Translations under genes and position numbers: made by a program
The notes under the pieces: model-generated
Seen by the model: only the letters and a program-made list of their open reading frames with translations
Database searches by the model: none
Told to the model about the DNA's origin: nothing
Assembly (NCBI GenBank): GCA_964372215.1
Contig: CAYJQC010000005.1
Location: 1-64,000 of the forward strand
DNA: 64,000 nucleotides
Reading direction: 5' to 3'
DNA from: DAIMFL01 sp964372215
GTDB taxonomy: Bacteria; Pseudomonadota; Alphaproteobacteria; Dongiales; Dongiaceae
In this document: one piece after another, positions 32,975-41,575 of the stretch
How positions within the stretch are numbered: the first letter of the stretch is position 1
How the letters are laid out: each line of letters opens with the position of its first letter

Positions 32975-33940
32975 TCACACCACCCGGTTCGGCGGCGCCT
33001 TGCCGGCGAAGAAGGCGTCGAGGTTGTCCAGGCACTTGAAGCCCATGCCGTTGCGGGTCTCGACCGTGGCGCTGCCCAGATGGGGCAGCAGGAAGGTGTT
33101 CTCGAGCGGCCGGTAGCCGGGATTGAGATTGGGCTCGTTCTCATAGACATCGAGGCCGGCGGCCGCCAGCTTCCCGGACTTCAGGGCGGCGATCAGCGCC
33201 GCGTCGTCGACGATGGTGCCGCGCGCGGTGTTCACCACGATGGCGCCGTCCGGCAGCCTTGCGATCCGCGCCGCATTCAGGAAGTGGTGGGTCTCGGGCG
33301 AGGCCGGGCAGTTGATCGAGAAGAAGTCCGCGTGCGGCAACAGGTCGTCCGGGTTGGCGTGGAAGACCGCGCCCAGTTCCTTCTCGGGGGCGAGGCGGCT
33401 GCGGTTCGAGTAGTGAATCGTCATGTCGAAGCCGCGGGCCCGCTTCGCCACCGCCTGGCCGATGCGGCCCATGCCGAGGATGCCGAGGCGCTTGCCGGTG
33501 ACGTGGGTTCCCAGCATGAAGGTGGTGGCCCAGGACTTCCACGAGCCGTCGCGCACGATCGCCTCGCCCTCATGGGCCCGCCGGGCGGCACCCAGCATCA
33601 GGAGCAGGGTGATGTCGGCGGTGGCGTCGGTCAGCACGTCCGGCGTATTGGTGACCACCAGCCCGCGCGCCTTGGCGGCGTTCAGGTCGACATGCTCGTA
33701 GCCGACCGAGAAGGTGGCGACCGCCTTGATCGAGGTCGGCAGCCTGCCGATCAGCGCCGCCGTGATCTTGTCCGACGGGGTGACGATCAGCGCTTCGGCA
33801 CCGGCGGCGCCGGCGGCGATCTCGTCCGGGCTCATGACCCGGTCGTCCTGGTTGAGGGTGGCCCGGTAGCCCCTGGTCAGCCGTTCGGTCACGGCGTCGG
33901 GCAGGCGGCGGGTGACGAAAACGGCTGGTTTGCTCGACAT
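32975..33940 (-). CDS. D-isomer-specific 2-hydroxyacid dehydrogenase (glyoxylate/hydroxypyruvate reductase type)
   Basis: A 321-aa NAD(P)-dependent dehydrogenase. The ATG at 33940 has GGAG upstream; an ATG at 34015 would add 25 unconserved residues. The Rossmann domain shows LGILGMGRIGQAVAKRA, and the catalytic trio is Arg in NTARGTIVDD, Glu in DVYENEP and His in LPHLGSATVETR. FSVGYEHVDLNAAKARG and NTPDVLTDATADI are typical of the D-glycerate dehydrogenase/GyaR branch, which reduces glyoxylate or hydroxypyruvate. The exact substrate needs assay. Confidence 0.92.
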   Translation of the reverse strand: MSSKPAVFVTRRLPDAVTERLTRGYRATLNQDDRVMSPDEIAAGAAGAEALIVTPSDKITAALIGRLPTSIKAVATFSVGYEHVDLNAAKARGLVVTNTPDVLTDATADITLLLMLGAARRAHEGEAIVRDGSWKSWATTFMLGTHVTGKRLGILGMGRIGQAVAKRARGFDMTIHYSNRSRLAPEKELGAVFHANPDDLLPHADFFSINCPASPETHHFLNAARIARLPDGAIVVNTARGTIVDDAALIAALKSGKLAAAGLDVYENEPNLNPGYRPLENTFLLPHLGSATVETRNGMGFKCLDNLDAFFAGKAPPNRVV

Positions 33941-34074
33941 TAGCGACTCCGGCTGGGGATTTTGGGGGCTGATCCGCGGGGGGCGCGACGATACTATTCC
34001 AGGCTGCACCGACATGACATAATCACACCGCCGAATATGCGCTCAAGTGTTCCCCTGATCCTACGCAAGCGGAA

Positions 34075-34887
34075 ATGTCGATGATCGTGAAAGCGAGGCA
34101 TTGCCTGGCCGGTGCTGCGCTGTGCCTGTCCACGGCCGCGCCGGCGATGGCGGTCGAGATCACCCCCCATCGCGCCATCTACGACATGGCGCTGCTGGCG
34201 AGCAAGTCCGGCGGCGACATCGCGGATGTCAGCGGGACCATGCAGTTCGAGTGGGCCGACAGCTGCGACGGCTGGACCGTCGACCAGCGCTCGGTCATGA
34301 CCTTCCTGTACAGCTCCGGGGAAGAGGTCGATCTCGGCTGGAACCTAGTGTCCTGGGAATCCAAGGACGGCCAGCGCTACCGGTTCTATGTCCGCAAGTT
34401 CCAGAACGGCGAGATGTACGAAGAGCTGCGCGGCGACGCCAAGCTCGACGGGCCGGGCAAGGGCGGCGTCGCGGAATACACCCTGCCGGCGCCGAAGCGC
34501 GTCTACCTGCCGGCCGGCACCCTGTTCCCGACCGCGCACAGCATCGAACTGCTGCGTCTCGCCGAGGCCGACCAGCGGTTCCTCTGGGCCATGGTGTTCG
34601 ACGGCTCGGACGAGGAGGGGCTGTTCGGGGTCAGCGGCGTCATCACCGACCGGCGCGATCCCGAGGGCGTGACCGACACCCGCTCGCCGCTGCTGATCGC
34701 CGGACCGTCCTGGCATGCCTCCCTGGCGTTCTACGCGGCCGAGGGCCAGGCCGCCGAGCCCGAGCACGAGCAGAGCCTGCGGCTCCATGCCAACGGCGTG
34801 GTCGAGGACCTGGTGCTCGACTACGGCGACTTCACCGTCTCCGCCACCCTGAAGAAGATCGAGAAGCTGCCGCAGCCGGATTGCTGA
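34075..34887 (+). CDS. EipB-like (DUF1849) periplasmic envelope integrity protein
   Basis: A 270-aa secreted protein with a signal peptide cleaved near AMA-VEIT (about 26). The mature part starts PHRAIYDMAL and has GTMQFEWADSCDGWTVDQRS, the DUF1849 signature. In Brucella, EipB folds as a beta-spiral in the periplasm and supports envelope integrity; its disulphide joins an early and a late cysteine. Here Cys64 and the very last residue, Cys270, fit that bond. It is a single gene, divergent from the dehydrogenase. Confidence 0.9.
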   Translation: MSMIVKARHCLAGAALCLSTAAPAMAVEITPHRAIYDMALLASKSGGDIADVSGTMQFEWADSCDGWTVDQRSVMTFLYSSGEEVDLGWNLVSWESKDGQRYRFYVRKFQNGEMYEELRGDAKLDGPGKGGVAEYTLPAPKRVYLPAGTLFPTAHSIELLRLAEADQRFLWAMVFDGSDEEGLFGVSGVITDRRDPEGVTDTRSPLLIAGPSWHASLAFYAAEGQAAEPEHEQSLRLHANGVVEDLVLDYGDFTVSATLKKIEKLPQPDC

Positions 34888-35094
34888 GGCGGAGCCACCG
34901 GTCTTTCGGGGGAACCAAGCCGACATCGCGCCGTCGGATCGGTCGAACGCGGATCTCGACTTTTCTCGAGTCTCGACGTCAAATCCGCATGGTCTGCCAG
35001 TTAACGGGGGCGTGGCATTGACTCGGGCAGGCGCGCGGCGAACTTCCCGGGGGCAGAGGGTCGCGATCGCCGGCGATCGACGAAAGGCGTGTCG

Positions 35095-35982
35095 ATGAAG
35101 CCACGTGACGTGGCGCTCGCGTGTTGTCCGCCGGTGCTTTGGGCGGTTGCGTACACGTTGGCCAAACCGGCGCTCGCTCATTTTCCGCCGATCTTCATGA
35201 TGGGCTTGGTCTACGGACTCTGCGCGCTGGTGCTGCTTCGGCGCTCGATGCGGGCCCGTACCGCTGTGCCTGCACTTCTCGCCATTGCCGCATTCGGCGG
35301 CGCAATCCAGAGCAGCCTGATCTTCATGGGGCTTGCCGGGCTTCCGGCTTCCACCTCAATTCTGGTGGTCCAGCTGCAGGTGCCGTTCGCGGTGCTGTGC
35401 GCTTGGATCATCGGCCGAGAGCGGCTCGATGTTCGCCGCGGTATCGCAATCGCTGTCGCGTTCGTCGGGGTCGCCGTGATCGCGGGTGCGCCCGAAGCGG
35501 TCAGCGCCCTGGCGGCGGTGGCCCTGGTGGTGCTTGGGACGGCTTCCTGGGGCGTCTCCCAGGCCTTGATCCGGGTCCATGGACGCGACGATGGCCGAAC
35601 CATCACGGGTGCCCTCGCGCTGTACGCGACGCCGCAGCTTCTGCTTGCATCGCTGCTCCTGGAAACCGGTCAGATCGAGGCCACGCTGACCGCGACGATC
35701 AGCGATTGGGCTGCGGTCGTGGTGTTGTCACTCGGTGGCTTCGTCCTCGCCTACTCGATCTGGTACGGACTCCTGCAACGCTACCGCATTGACCGGGTTG
35801 CCCCGTTCGCGCTGTTGATGCCGTTCGTCGGCGTCCTCGCGAGCGTGATTCTCCTCGGCGAGGAGATGTCGATTCGGGCGTTGATTGGCGGGGCCGTCGT
35901 TCTTGCCGGTCTGGCTGTCATCGTTTGCGCGCCAAGGCGCAAGCCCGCGTCGAGCGAGCGACAGGCGCTCGGCGCCGCCTAG
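35095..35982 (+). CDS. EamA/DMT family transporter
   Basis: A 295-aa protein with ten predicted membrane helices in two EamA repeats (about 5-125 and 140-280), the drug/metabolite transporter design. The first repeat ends before the RERLDVRRG loop; the second has the conserved ASWGVSQALIRVHG and LLGEEMSIRALIGGAVVLAGL. The substrate is unknown. A GTG at 35089 is an alternative start. Third-base choice is less GC-biased than in neighbouring genes, which may mean acquisition. It converges on dinB with a 4-base overlap. Confidence 0.88.
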   Translation: MKPRDVALACCPPVLWAVAYTLAKPALAHFPPIFMMGLVYGLCALVLLRRSMRARTAVPALLAIAAFGGAIQSSLIFMGLAGLPASTSILVVQLQVPFAVLCAWIIGRERLDVRRGIAIAVAFVGVAVIAGAPEAVSALAAVALVVLGTASWGVSQALIRVHGRDDGRTITGALALYATPQLLLASLLLETGQIEATLTATISDWAAVVVLSLGGFVLAYSIWYGLLQRYRIDRVAPFALLMPFVGVLASVILLGEEMSIRALIGGAVVLAGLAVIVCAPRRKPASSERQALGAA

Positions 35983-37328
35983 CCGCGCCGCGGCGGCCGC
36001 CCGCCGCCCGGCGGTCCGGATGCCAGGCCGCGGCCCTTCTGCACCGCCTGCGGGCCGAGCTTGGCCCTGACCGCGTCGATCGCCTGCTCGACCCGGGCGC
36101 GCCGTTGGGCGGCCGGATCCAGGAGATCCGGCTGATCGGCCTGGGCGGCGTCGCCGAGATCGCTGCCGCCGACGCCGATCAGTCGGAAGCGCCGGCCGTC
36201 GACTTCGCGCGCCAGCAGCGCCGCGGCGGTGCGGTACAGCGTCTCGGCCAGCCGGGTCGGCGAGTCGAGCCGGCGGCTGCGGGTGAGCAGCTGGAAATCC
36301 GCGGTCTTCAGCTTGAGCGTGATGGTGCGGGCGGCGAGGCCGAGGCGCTTCAGCTGGCCGGAGACGGTCTCGCAGAGCGGCCACAGCTCGGCGGCGAGGG
36401 CCTTCCCGTCGGCGATGTCGCTGTCGAAGGTGGTTTCGGCCGAGATGCTCTTGGCCGGCGCGTCGGGGTCGATCCGGCGGTCGTCCTGGCCGCGCGCGAA
36501 GTGATGGAGCCGGCGGCCGATGCTGCCATAGCGGGCCACCAAGTCGATCTCGCGGCGCGCCTGCAACTCGCCGATCGTGACGATGCCGTCGGCGGCGAGC
36601 CGGCGCTGCAGGGCCTGGCCGACGCCCCAGATCAGGCCGACCGGGCGGTCGCGCAGGAATTCGACGGCCTCGTCGCGGCCGATCACCGCGAAGCCGCGCG
36701 GCTTGTCGAGATCGGAGGCGACCTTGGCCAGGAACTTGTTGTAGCTCAGGCCGATCGAGACGGAGATGCCGACGTCCTGCTCGATGCGGCGGGCGAGCCG
36801 CGCCAGGCTGGCCGCCGGGGCGCCGTGATGCAATCGCTCGGTCCCGGTCAGGTCGAGGAACGCCTCGTCGATCGACAGCGGCTCGACCAGCGGGGTGAGC
36901 GCCAGCATCATCTCGCGCACCCGCAGGCCCTCGCGCCGGTACTTCGCCATGTTCGGCGGAATCACCACGGCGTCGGGGCACTGCTTCAGCGCCCTGAACA
37001 TCGGCATCGCCGAGCGGATGCCGAAGGTGCGTGCCACGTAGCAGGCGGCCGCGACCACCCCGCGCCGGCCGCCGCCGACGATCACCGGGCGGTCGCGCAG
37101 GCTCGGGTCGTCGCGCTTCTCGACGCTGGCGTAGAACGCGTCGCAATCGAGATGGGCGATCGACAGCCGCTCGAGCTCGCCATGGACCAGCAGGCGCGGC
37201 GATCCGCAGACTGCACAGCGGCGGCCCGGTTCCCCGGCGGGCGCCAGCCGTCCGCAGTCGCGGCACAGGCTGGACGGCCGGGCGCCGGTCAGGGCGGAGG
37301 GGTCGGGCGGGGGGGGGCCGGCGGCCAC
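35979..37328 (-). CDS. dinB: DNA polymerase IV (Y family), with N-terminal zinc ribbon
   Basis: DinB is an error-prone translesion polymerase that uses the sliding clamp. The core has HLDCDAFYASVEKRDD (catalytic Asp), VVAAACYVARTFGI, PLSIDEAFLDL (catalytic Asp-Glu), SIGLSYNKFLAKVASDLDKP and a little-finger domain. Before it lies CRDCGRL...RRCAVCG, a four-Cys ribbon common in alphaproteobacterial DinB. No ATG, GTG or TTG lies just before the ribbon. The nearest is the GTG at 37328, inside the ROK gene, giving 449 aa, a 40-base overlap and a run of nine C in the coding strand. The start is therefore unsure. Confidence 0.88.
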   Translation of the reverse strand: MAAGPPPPDPSALTGARPSSLCRDCGRLAPAGEPGRRCAVCGSPRLLVHGELERLSIAHLDCDAFYASVEKRDDPSLRDRPVIVGGGRRGVVAAACYVARTFGIRSAMPMFRALKQCPDAVVIPPNMAKYRREGLRVREMMLALTPLVEPLSIDEAFLDLTGTERLHHGAPAASLARLARRIEQDVGISVSIGLSYNKFLAKVASDLDKPRGFAVIGRDEAVEFLRDRPVGLIWGVGQALQRRLAADGIVTIGELQARREIDLVARYGSIGRRLHHFARGQDDRRIDPDAPAKSISAETTFDSDIADGKALAAELWPLCETVSGQLKRLGLAARTITLKLKTADFQLLTRSRRLDSPTRLAETLYRTAAALLAREVDGRRFRLIGVGGSDLGDAAQADQPDLLDPAAQRRARVEQAIDAVRAKLGPQAVQKGRGLASGPPGGGRPPRRG

Positions 37329-38251
37329 AGCCAGGGCGGGCCGCGCACGCCGCTGGAATCGCCGTGGCGCGGCGGCACCAGCCTGGTGTCGACGCGGTCG
37401 GAAAACACGTAGGGCTGCCACAGCCGCGGCACGTTGCGGTACAGCCGCTCCATGTTGGACAGGCCGCCGCCGAGCACGATCACATCGGGGTCGAGAATGT
37501 TGATGACGCTCGCCAGGCCGCGTGCCAGCCGGTCCTCGTAACGGGCGATCGCCGCCTCGGCGGCCGCGTCGCCCCGCACCGCCGCCTCGGCGATCGCCGA
37601 GGCGCTCGCCGGCCCGTCGGCAGGTCCGGCAGCGGAGCCGCGGTAATCGGCGAGCAGCCCGGGGCCGGACAGGAAGCTTTCGATGCAGCCATGGCGGCCG
37701 CAGTAGCAGGGCGGTCCCGGCCGCGCGTCGTCGCGCGGCCAGGGCAGTGGATTGTGGCCCCAATAGCCGGCGATGGCGTTGCGGCCGGCGATCGGGCGGC
37801 CGTCGATCGCGAGGCCGCCGCCGACGCCGGTGCCCAGGATGACGCCGAACACCACCGCGGCGCCGGCCGCCGCCCCGTCGGTCGCCTCGGAAACGGCGAA
37901 GCAGTTCGCGTCATTTGAAACCCGCACCGGCCGGCCGAGCGCGGCGGCGAGGTCGCGATCCAGCGGCCGGCCGATCAGCCAGGTGGAGTTGGCGTTCTTG
38001 ACCGACCCGGTCGCCGGCGAAATGGCACCGGGAATCCCGACGCCGATCGTCACAAATGGATCATTAAGGATACCAGATTGAGCCATGACAGCACTTATCA
38101 GATCGACGATCGCTGCTATGGTATCTTCGTAGTGCCGGGCCGGGGTCGGGCACCGCTGGCGGGCCAACGCGGTGCCATCCGCGGCGAGCACGATGGCCTC
38201 GATTTTGGTGCCGCCGAGATCCACCCCGACACAGTGCGGAGAGCGACTCAT
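37289..38251 (-). CDS. ROK family sugar kinase
   Basis: ROK kinases phosphorylate sugars such as glucose, fructose or N-acetylhexosamines. The 320-aa protein starts VGVDLGGTKIEAIVL (ATP phosphate loop), has the catalytic Asp in SNDANCFAVSEA, GTGVGGGLAIDG, and the zinc site CYCGRHGCIESFLSG preceded by HNPLPWP. VLGGGLSNMERLY closes the ATP site. The C-terminus after RGPPWLWP is a Pro-rich tail that runs through the nine-C tract shared with dinB and may be a frameshift product. SD GAGGA precedes the ATG at 38251. The chromosomal fructokinase-like branch is likely. Confidence 0.9.
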   Translation of the reverse strand: MSRSPHCVGVDLGGTKIEAIVLAADGTALARQRCPTPARHYEDTIAAIVDLISAVMAQSGILNDPFVTIGVGIPGAISPATGSVKNANSTWLIGRPLDRDLAAALGRPVRVSNDANCFAVSEATDGAAAGAAVVFGVILGTGVGGGLAIDGRPIAGRNAIAGYWGHNPLPWPRDDARPGPPCYCGRHGCIESFLSGPGLLADYRGSAAGPADGPASASAIAEAAVRGDAAAEAAIARYEDRLARGLASVINILDPDVIVLGGGLSNMERLYRNVPRLWQPYVFSDRVDTRLVPPRHGDSSGVRGPPWLWPPAPPRPTPPP

Positions 38252-38428
38252 ATGTCTCGATCCTCGGGTACCATGCCCCCGACGCGGCGCGCAGTTTTTT
38301 GTCGACCTCGCCGCGGCGCTTACCAATCATTAACGATGTTAGTCTAATTTATTAAGACGACGGTCAGATTCCCGGAGGACACTCTGGCAGGGCCGATCGG
38401 GTCCGAAGAGGCCGAGCGAGGCATTGTC
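38252..38428. promoter_or_regulatory. AT-rich divergent promoter region of the ROK and divK genes
   Basis: The segment around 38321-38360 (CAATCATTAACGATG and TCTAATTTATTAAG) is AT-rich against the background and holds TTAA and TTAG half-sites. None has the 7-base spacing of a standard CtrA box, so no regulator is named. Confidence 0.4.
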
Positions 38429-38860
38429 ATGCGAGGAGAGATGACCCAGGTCACAGAGATCGCGCCCCTGCGCAAGCGCCCGCAGAACGGTATTGGGGCG
38501 AAGACGATCCTCGTCGTGGAAGACAACGAGCTCAACATGAAGCTCTTCCACGACCTGCTCGAAGCACACGGCTACAACATCCTGCAGACCAAGGATGGGA
38601 TGGAGGCGCTCAAGCTCGCGCGCAAGCATCGTCCCGACCTGATCCTGATGGATATCCAGCTGCCCGAGGTCTCTGGCCTCGAAGTCACCAAGTGGATCAA
38701 GGAAGACGACGACCTCAAGGCGATTCCGATCATCGCCGTGACCGCCTTCGCGATGAAGGGGGACGAAGAGAAAATCCGCGAGGGCGGCTGCGAAGCCTAT
38801 ATCGCCAAGCCGATCTCGGTGGCGAGCTTCTTGCAGACGGTCGAGCGCTTTTTGAGCTGA
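38429..38860 (+). CDS. divK: Single-domain response regulator DivK
   Basis: DivK carries the phosphate signal from the DivJ/PleC kinases to DivL-CckA-CtrA control of the cell cycle and polarity. The protein is one receiver domain: ILVVEDNELNMKLFHDLLEAHG, phospho-Asp in LMDIQLPEVSGLEVTKW (Asp75 from this start), Thr in AVTAFAMKGDEEKIREGG, and Lys in IAKPISV. The near-identity to the DivK consensus makes the name firm. There are about 23 extra N-terminal residues before the receiver; an ATG at 38441 is the other possible start. pleD follows after 19 bases. Confidence 0.95.
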   Translation: MRGEMTQVTEIAPLRKRPQNGIGAKTILVVEDNELNMKLFHDLLEAHGYNILQTKDGMEALKLARKHRPDLILMDIQLPEVSGLEVTKWIKEDDDLKAIPIIAVTAFAMKGDEEKIREGGCEAYIAKPISVASFLQTVERFLS

Positions 38861-38879
38861 TCAGGGGTTTCATCGCCCC

Positions 38880-40304
38880 ATGTCTGCGCGGGTACTCGTC
38901 GTCGACGACATTCCGGTGAATGTCAGGCTGCTCGAGGCGAAGCTTTCAGCGGAATATTTCGACGTCGTCACCGCGGGCAGCGGCGACGAGGCGTTGCGCG
39001 TGGTCGCCGACCAGCCGCCCGACATCATTCTGCTCGACGTCATGATGCCCGGCATGGACGGCTTCGAAACCTGCCGGCGCATCAAGGCCGACCCGGCCAC
39101 CCAGCATATCCCCGTCGTCATGGTCACCGCGCTCAGCGACACCGCCGACCGGGTGCGCGGGCTCGAGGCCGGGGCCGACGACTTTCTCACCAAGCCGGTC
39201 AACGATCTCGCGCTGTTCGCCCGGGTGCGGTCGCTGGTCCGGCTCAAGACCGTCATGGACGAGTGGCGGCTGCGCGAAGAAACCTGCGGCAAGTTCGATC
39301 TGCTCGGCACCGGCGGGAACAGCGAGGTCGACGACGGCAACGACGCCGACATCCTGATCGTCGAAAGCCCGGGGCCGACTGCCGAGCGCATGGTCGAGAC
39401 CCTGCAGCGGGTCGGCGACCGCACCGTGCTCGCCAGCCACAGCGCCGATGCGCTGGCGCTGTGCAGGTCCAAGCCCTTCGACCTGATGATCGTCAGCCTG
39501 GCGATGAATGGCGAAGACGGCCTCCGGCTGTGTTCCCAGCTCCGCTCGCAGGAGGAGACGCGGCAGGTGCCGATCCTGCTGGTGATCGACGATTTCGACA
39601 CGCCGCGCCTGGTCAAGGGCTTCGACATCGGCGCCAACGACTATCTGATCCGCCCGGTCGACGGCAACGAGCTGGTCGCCCGCGCGCGCACCCAGATCCG
39701 CCGCCGCCGCTATCAGGACCGCCTGCGCTCGAACTACGAGCGCAGCCTGTCGCTGGCGCTCACCGACAGCCTCACCGGGCTCTATAACCGACGCTACACC
39801 GTGCGCCATCTCGACGGGCTGATGAGCCGGATGCGCGACAGCGGCAAGCCGGTTTCGATCCTTATGTTCGACATCGACCACTTCAAGATGGTCAACGATA
39901 CCTATGGCCATGCTGCCGGCGACGAAGTGCTGAAGGCGATTGGCCAGCGCGCCAGCGGCAATCTGCGCAACACCGACATGGTCGCGCGCTTCGGCGGCGA
40001 GGAATTCGTGGTGGTGATGAGCGACACGGCGCCGGAATTCGCCATGCTGGTTGCCGAACGCATCCGCGAACGCATCGCCTCGGAGCCGATCCAGCTGAGC
40101 GACGATCCGGCCGGGCTGTCGGTGTCCGTGAGCATCGGCGTCGCTACCGCCGGCGACGCGGATACCACGCCGGACGATCTCCTGCGCCGGGCCGACTCGG
40201 CCATGTATCGGGCCAAGGCCACCGGGCGCAATCGAGTGGTGAACGATTTCGATCGAGACGCTACCGGGCCCGGGACGGCGCGCGCCGCCGCGGTGGCCCG
40301 CTAG
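38880..40304 (+). CDS. pleD: PleD-type response regulator diguanylate cyclase
   Basis: PleD makes cyclic di-GMP from two GTP once phosphorylated, driving the motile-to-sessile switch. The 474-aa protein has REC1 with Asp53 (LLDVMMPGMDG), REC2 (about 155-275) in which the acceptor Asp is lost (MIVSLAMNG), an adaptor arrangement as in Caulobacter PleD, and a GGDEF domain with active site GGEEF near 371 and inhibitory site RxxD (RNTD) five residues before it. It follows divK closely as one operon. Its TAG stop is provided by the start of a REP-like repeat. Confidence 0.95.
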   Translation: MSARVLVVDDIPVNVRLLEAKLSAEYFDVVTAGSGDEALRVVADQPPDIILLDVMMPGMDGFETCRRIKADPATQHIPVVMVTALSDTADRVRGLEAGADDFLTKPVNDLALFARVRSLVRLKTVMDEWRLREETCGKFDLLGTGGNSEVDDGNDADILIVESPGPTAERMVETLQRVGDRTVLASHSADALALCRSKPFDLMIVSLAMNGEDGLRLCSQLRSQEETRQVPILLVIDDFDTPRLVKGFDIGANDYLIRPVDGNELVARARTQIRRRRYQDRLRSNYERSLSLALTDSLTGLYNRRYTVRHLDGLMSRMRDSGKPVSILMFDIDHFKMVNDTYGHAAGDEVLKAIGQRASGNLRNTDMVARFGGEEFVVVMSDTAPEFAMLVAERIRERIASEPIQLSDDPAGLSVSVSIGVATAGDADTTPDDLLRRADSAMYRAKATGRNRVVNDFDRDATGPGTARAAAVAR

Positions 40305-40416
40305 AGCGTGATCCGATCGAACCCGCTCGGTTCGAGCGGTGAATCACGCTCTACTCCGTTGAAAGAAGAGCACGATTCACCGATCAGGTTGAGCCAACCT
40401 GATCGGATCGTGCTCT
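40302..40416. repeat. REP-like bipartite palindrome, family 1, complete copy
   Basis: P1 (40302-40353) and P2 (40367-40416) have the same layout and 13-base spacing as at 32672-32786. P2 here is AGAGCACGAT...ATCGTGCTCT where the other copies have GGGCAC...GTGCCC, so both arms changed together. The pleD stop lies inside P1. Confidence 0.88.
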
Positions 40417-40471
40417 TGACGAAGATCTGCCCGGCCCCAAAGCCCGTCGGCCCTCATCATTCGAAATGCAA

Positions 40472-40495
40472 AAGGCCGCCCTCGCGGACGGCCTT
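40472..40495 (-). terminator. Probable terminator of rpmG
   Basis: Read on the minus strand, AAGGCCGTCC-gcgag-GGCGGCCTTTT forms a stable stem with a short T-run, 37 bases after the rpmG stop. The stem (AAGGCCGCC / GGACGGCCTT) has one mismatch. Confidence 0.7.
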
Positions 40496-40531
40496 CACTC
40501 GCGGCAGCGTGGGCCGCGCGGACGTGCCAAG

Positions 40532-40699
40532 CTACTTGATCTTGGATTCCTTGAACGCGACGTGCTTGCGTACCACCGGATCGTACTTGCGGAACTCGAG
40601 CTTCTCCGTCGAGGTCCGGGGATTCTTCTTGGTGACGTAGTAGTAGCCGGTGTCGGCAGTGCTTACCAGCTTGATCAGAATGGTGTTTTGCTTGGCCAT
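40532..40699 (-). CDS. rpmG: 50S ribosomal protein L33
   Basis: A 55-aa basic ribosomal protein: MAKQNTILIKLVSTADTGYY, YVTKKNPRTSTEKLEFRKYD, then PVVRKHVAFKESKIK. This is the Cys-free L33 type, which does not bind zinc. It is the last gene of a long minus-strand run (topA to rpmG) and is followed by a hairpin terminator. An ACCCTG spacer precedes the ATG; no strong SD is seen. Confidence 0.97.
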   Translation of the reverse strand: MAKQNTILIKLVSTADTGYYYVTKKNPRTSTEKLEFRKYDPVVRKHVAFKESKIK

Positions 40700-40785
40700 C
40701 AGGGTACCTCGATCACCGGGGGTGCCCGGGAAGGGCGCCACCATAATGGCTGGCCCGTTTCTGTCAAGCCCGGCCGCGGGGCGGC

Positions 40786-41568
40786 TCAGACCAGCCGGGC
40801 GGCGCCCAGGACCGCCGTCTCGCCGACCAGGGTGGCGCCGCCCGGCCGACGCAATATCACCTCGTCGCCGCGGTAGCTGAGCAGCGGGGCGGGGCGACCC
40901 CAGGCCGCGTCGGCGCCGGACCGCCGGCGCCAGCGCCGCAGCGCTTCGGCCAGCACCACCTGGGTCACGTCGACCAGCCCCAATCCGCCAACTTCGTCCA
41001 GCCGGAACCAGCGCAGGTCCTCGAGCTCGCCGCTGCCGGCGAGTTCGCCCAGGGCGCTGGCGCCGTCGGCCAGGAAGAAGCGGGTGTTGTAGCGCCGGTG
41101 CGACGCCGCCGGGGTGATCGCCCGGCAGACGAAGTCGACGGCGTCGAAGGCGGGGGCGAGGCCCTGCGCGGCGAACCGGCGCCAGGGCTCGGCGAGCGCG
41201 CCCGCCGGCGGCGCGCCTTGCGACGGCCGGCCGACCAGCATGCCGGTCTCTTCCTGGGTTTCGCGCAACGCCGCCCGCACGAAGGCCGCCGCCGGACGAC
41301 GGCTGCCGCCGCTGCCGAGCTGGGCCGTCACCGCGGGCGGGATCGGCTCGGCGAAGCCCGAGGGATCGGCGTCGGCGGGATCGACCCGGCCGCCGGGGAA
41401 CACGTAGATGTCGGGCAGGAAGGCGACCCGCCGGTGGCGCCGTCCCAGCAGCACCTCCGGGCCGTGCCGCCCGGCGCGGATCAGCACCAGGCCGGCGGCG
41501 TCTACCGGACGCACCCGCGCCGCCGCCCGCCCACCGCCGCTGGTATCGCTGTGCCCACCGCCAGCCAC
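40786..41568 (-). CDS. NUDIX hydrolase with an inserted Nudix box
   Basis: Nudix enzymes cleave nucleoside diphosphates linked to other moieties. The 260-aa protein begins VRPVDAAGLVLIRAG and has FLPDIYVFPGGRVDPAD, then, after about 35 inserted residues, RAALRETQEETGMLVG. The two halves of the Nudix box are thus split by an insertion, as in the CoA-diphosphatase NUDT7/NUDT19-like group. The GTG at 41568 lies 7 bases after the ctpA stop. The substrate is not known. Confidence 0.85.
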   Translation of the reverse strand: MAGGGHSDTSGGGRAAARVRPVDAAGLVLIRAGRHGPEVLLGRRHRRVAFLPDIYVFPGGRVDPADADPSGFAEPIPPAVTAQLGSGGSRRPAAAFVRAALRETQEETGMLVGRPSQGAPPAGALAEPWRRFAAQGLAPAFDAVDFVCRAITPAASHRRYNTRFFLADGASALGELAGSGELEDLRWFRLDEVGGLGLVDVTQVVLAEALRRWRRRSGADAAWGRPAPLLSYRGDEVILRRPGGATLVGETAVLGAARLV

Positions 41569-41575
41569 GGCGACG

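Noticed and set aside
37031..37918. Plus-strand open frames over dinB and the ROK gene
   Set aside because: Both antisense to genes with intact catalytic motifs; residue content is typical of shadows.
38321..38360. CtrA box before divK
   Set aside because: TTAA and TTAG half-sites are present but no pair has the 7-base spacing.
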